Assembly (NCBI GenBank): GCA_964645045.1
Contig: CAZXYZ010000008.1
Span: 1 to 64,000 of the forward strand
DNA length: 64,000 nt
Direction: 5' to 3'
DNA from: Anammoximicrobium sp964645045
Lineage (GTDB): Bacteria > Planctomycetota > Planctomycetia > Pirellulales > Pirellulaceae
A model generated the notes under the pieces. That model was given only the letters and a program-made list of their open reading frames with translations, had not been told where the DNA came from and did no database searches. Position 1 is the stretch's first letter. Every line of letters begins with the position of its first letter. Both the position numbers and the translations under genes were made by a program. Shown here piece after piece: positions 62,070 through 64,000 of this stretch.

Positions 62070-62936
62070 ATGAACGGCAAACCGAGATTGGGTCGGAGCG
62101 GATTTACGTTGGTCGAACTGCTGGTGGTGATTGCCATCATCGGCATCTTGGTCGCGTTGCTGTTGCCGGCGATCCAGGCGGCCCGCGAGGCGGCCCGGCG
62201 CTCGCAATGCTTGAACAACCTCAAGCAGATCGGAGTCGCGTATCAAAACTACCACGACACCTACCGCGCGTTCCCGTTTACCGGGGATAACTGCATCGCC
62301 CCCAACGATCCCACGACGAACACGTCGGCCGGCGCGGGAAAGATCCACTGCTATTCCTGGCCTTTTCACATCCTGCCCTTCGTCGAACAACAGGCGATCT
62401 ATGACTTCGGTCTGGATCCCGCCAACTATGCGAACCTCCAGAAGAGCATCGTAGCGACGTATTACTGCCCTTCGCGGCGGGGCGTCAAGCTTTACAAGAA
62501 CGTGGCCAAGTGCGACTATTCGGTGAGCGAGGGTAGCGGGAACAACGGAATTGCCATTCCCAGGCCGCCCAGCGTCGGCATGAGCGATGTCATTGATGGA
62601 ACGTCCAATACGCTGTTGGCCGCCGAGGGACGCGTCCATCGCGCCTTTATGGACAGCGGCGGTTGCTGTTCGGACAACGAAGACGCCTACACCAGCGGTC
62701 CGTCCGATGATGTCGTTCGTCTGGGCACTCGTCCGCCGGAGCCAGATCCGCTTGATATTTCCGTGGTCCCCGACGGGGCCGTCGACAGGCAATTCGGGAG
62801 CACGCACCCCGGTGGGATCACCGCCGTGCTGGTAGACGGATCGGTGCGAATTGTGACATACAACGTCGATGCGTCGATGTTCCGCTACTTCAGCATCCGC
62901 AACGATGGCGAGGCGTTTAACGCCAGCCAGCTCTAG
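62070..62936 (+). CDS. DUF1559 domain protein with prepilin-type N-terminus
   Basis: A 288-aa DUF1559 pseudopilin-like protein, paralogue of the one at 1453. The leader has SGFTLVELLVVIAIIGILVA with the Gly-Phe cleavage site, and the typical AIQAAREAARRSQCLNNLKQ helix follows. HPGGITAVLVDGSVRIVTYNV matches the C-terminal family motif. ATG 62070 or 62064 (AGG upstream) are both possible. The gene is followed by a lipoprotein, a pairing common in planctomycetes. Confidence 0.9.
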   Translation: MNGKPRLGRSGFTLVELLVVIAIIGILVALLLPAIQAAREAARRSQCLNNLKQIGVAYQNYHDTYRAFPFTGDNCIAPNDPTTNTSAGAGKIHCYSWPFHILPFVEQQAIYDFGLDPANYANLQKSIVATYYCPSRRGVKLYKNVAKCDYSVSEGSGNNGIAIPRPPSVGMSDVIDGTSNTLLAAEGRVHRAFMDSGGCCSDNEDAYTSGPSDDVVRLGTRPPEPDPLDISVVPDGAVDRQFGSTHPGGITAVLVDGSVRIVTYNVDASMFRYFSIRNDGEAFNASQL

Positions 62937-62967
62937 TCGTTTCCGCAACAAAGAACGGAACAGCCCG

Positions 62968-63423
62968 ATGCGAACCAGAACCTCTTGCCGGTCTCTGATT
63001 CTGGGAGTGGCATGGGCGGCTGCTGCGGCCCTGACCGGCTGCGGCGGTTCGGCGGCACGCATCGCGGGAACGGTCACCCACAACGGGGAACCGGTCCGCG
63101 GAGCGGAAGTGGTCGTGGAATTGGCCACGGACGCCACCCAACAGTATTTCGGCATGACGACCGAAGACGGCTCTCTGTACGTCGGTTACCGCGACAAGCC
63201 CGGCTTGCCCCCCGGTCAATGGAAGATTCGCGTGACGCACTTCACGCAGCGGGACGGCCAGCCGCTGCCCGGCGGCGAAACCGGCCAGGCGCTCCGCGCG
63301 TCGAACCGGGTAGTTGCCAGAACCTACCTGTTCGATCAGGAACTTGCCGGAGGCAAGAACGTCCTCGATTTGAAACTGGAGGCGGCGTCTGGCACGGTCG
63401 AGGGCTCGGACGTCCGGCAATGA
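62968..63423 (+). CDS. Small lipoprotein, carboxypeptidase-regulatory-like
   Basis: A 151-aa lipoprotein with lipobox LTGCGG (about Cys25) and a beta-sandwich resembling carboxypeptidase regulatory-like domains (IAGTVTHNGEPVRGAEVVVE, GMTTEDGSLYVGYRDKPGLP). Such small proteins commonly follow DUF1559 genes and are thought to be associated. The start at 62968 is given by reading the frame back from the stop; a one-base uncertainty remains around it. Confidence 0.8.
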   Translation: MRTRTSCRSLILGVAWAAAAALTGCGGSAARIAGTVTHNGEPVRGAEVVVELATDATQQYFGMTTEDGSLYVGYRDKPGLPPGQWKIRVTHFTQRDGQPLPGGETGQALRASNRVVARTYLFDQELAGGKNVLDLKLEAASGTVEGSDVRQ

Positions 63424-63530
63424 GGGGCGCGGCACGCTCAAGTCCGGTTTGACCGACTTGATGCCCTGAGAATCGCCGAGCAGGCCAGGGACGTGTTCGA
63501 GGCAGTCCTTGCGGTCCTCGCTGGCACCCG

Positions 63531-63569
63531 GAAAACCGGCGGGCTTACGCCGGCCGTTCGCCTCTCGGT
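63531..63569. repeat. 39-bp dispersed palindromic repeat, copy B
   Basis: Identical to 28662-28700 (GAAAACCGGCGGGCTTACGC then CGGCCGTTCGCCTCTCGGT). It lies between the lipoprotein and the next sulfatase. Confidence 0.8.
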
Positions 63570-63653
63570 CTGCAACGACGGGGTTGACGTGGCATCTTCT
63601 CTCGGCCACGATGACGGAACCTCAAGACCTCAAACCTGCAAGGAGTTGACGCC

Positions 63654-64000
63654 ATGACCCGGTATGTCCGTTTCGCCTGGCTGCCTCTGTTGTTCTCCTT
63701 GGCCTGTTGTCTGAACTGGCCTTCGGCCGGCGCGGCTGAATCGCCCAATATCCTGTGGATCACCTGTGAAGACACGGGGCCCGAACTGGGCTGCTACGGC
63801 GACGCGTACGCCAAGACGCCGAATCTGGACGGATTGGCTAAACGCAGCCTGCGATACCTGACCGCGTGGTCGAACGCGCCGGTGTGTGCTCCGGCCCGGA
63901 CCACGATCATCTCGGGCGTCTATCCGACCAGCTTGGGCGGCGAGCACATGCGGAGCGAAGTCCGCATGCCGGAGTCCATGCAGATGTATCCGCAATTCCT
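63654..64000 (+). CDS. Sulfatase, N-terminal part (runs off the window)
   Basis: Starts at ATG 63654 with AAGGAG upstream and a signal peptide (FAWLPLLFSLACCLNWPSAG). NILWITCEDTGPELGCYGD and the formylglycine motif VCAPARTTIISGVYPTS (CxPxR) identify it as a type I sulfatase. About 115 residues are in the window; the rest lies beyond 64000. The metal-binding Asp is replaced by Glu-Asp (CEDTG), a variant seen in related sulfatases. Confidence 0.9.
   Translation, partial: MTRYVRFAWLPLLFSLACCLNWPSAGAAESPNILWITCEDTGPELGCYGDAYAKTPNLDGLAKRSLRYLTAWSNAPVCAPARTTIISGVYPTSLGGEHMRSEVRMPESMQMYPQF

Overview
This window looks like a chromosomal segment of a GC-rich planctomycete, most probably of the Pirellulales/Planctomycetaceae type. 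The markers are planctomycete-typical families: two DUF1559 proteins with a prepilin-type N-terminus, a DUF1501 protein beside a PSCyt1/DUF1549/DUF1553 cytochrome-like protein, three sulfatases, a PQQ-like beta-propeller, a protein with the planctomycete FEALEDRQLL targeting motif plus dockerin, Uma2 nucleases and DUF4058. Intergenic DNA is full of palindromic and dispersed repeats. Long antisense open frames are common because of base composition and were ignored. All calls are by reading the sequence; no search or folding was run.

Layout. 0-6 kb: repeat clusters, a GNAT acetyltransferase, a DUF1559 pseudopilin, two broken genes (an antitoxin-like gene with an internal TAG and a DUF4058 gene with an internal deletion), a Uma2 nuclease, a RelE/ParE-type toxin-antitoxin pair and DUF1501. 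6-15.5 kb: the PSCyt1/DUF1549/DUF1553 protein, then an acyl-CoA cluster (a CoA-transferase fused to GNAT, ADP-forming acetyl-CoA synthetase, AMP-forming Acs) and Ndk. 15.7-20.3 kb: a three-gene envelope operon with two paralogues and a DUF11 protein, and a LolA-like protein. 20.3-28 kb: an ABC exporter operon, a SIS-domain sugar-phosphate protein, a GATase-like protein, and Hpt, PIG-L and Kbl genes. 28-36 kb: rplU, riboflavin synthase, NAD synthetase, an orphan ABC ATPase, a beta-propeller protein and two secreted Cys-rich proteins. 36-49 kb: aconitase, DinB, a universal stress protein coupled to a Lon-like protease, a thioredoxin-like gene interrupted by an in-frame TGA, a TlpA-like lipoprotein, and two sulfatases flanking an MNT/HEPN pair. 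49-60 kb: a defence island with a type I restriction-modification system (hsdM, hsdS, an OLD-like ATPase, a 44-aa ORF, hsdR), followed by decayed defence genes (truncated PLD nuclease, AbiE pair with nonsense-interrupted toxin, truncated helicase). 60-64 kb: a dockerin-bearing lipase-like exoprotein, DUF1559, a lipoprotein and the start of a third sulfatase.

How the genes fit together. Acs, the ADP-forming synthetase and the CoA-transferase/GNAT protein form a same-strand acetate/acyl-CoA module in which the GNAT domain could acetylate Acs. The sulfatases, DUF1501/DUF1549 pair, dockerin lipase and Cys-rich exported proteins belong to the planctomycete cell-surface and polysaccharide lifestyle. 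The type I system appears intact and tightly coupled, while its downstream neighbours are decaying.

The most notable observation is at 43259-43819. A secreted thioredoxin-like protein reads through in one frame except for a TGA that falls exactly on the second cysteine of a CxxC motif (Cys-Tyr-Thr-TGA), with a nine-base-pair hairpin starting 20 nt downstream. It is either a candidate selenoprotein or a freshly broken gene.
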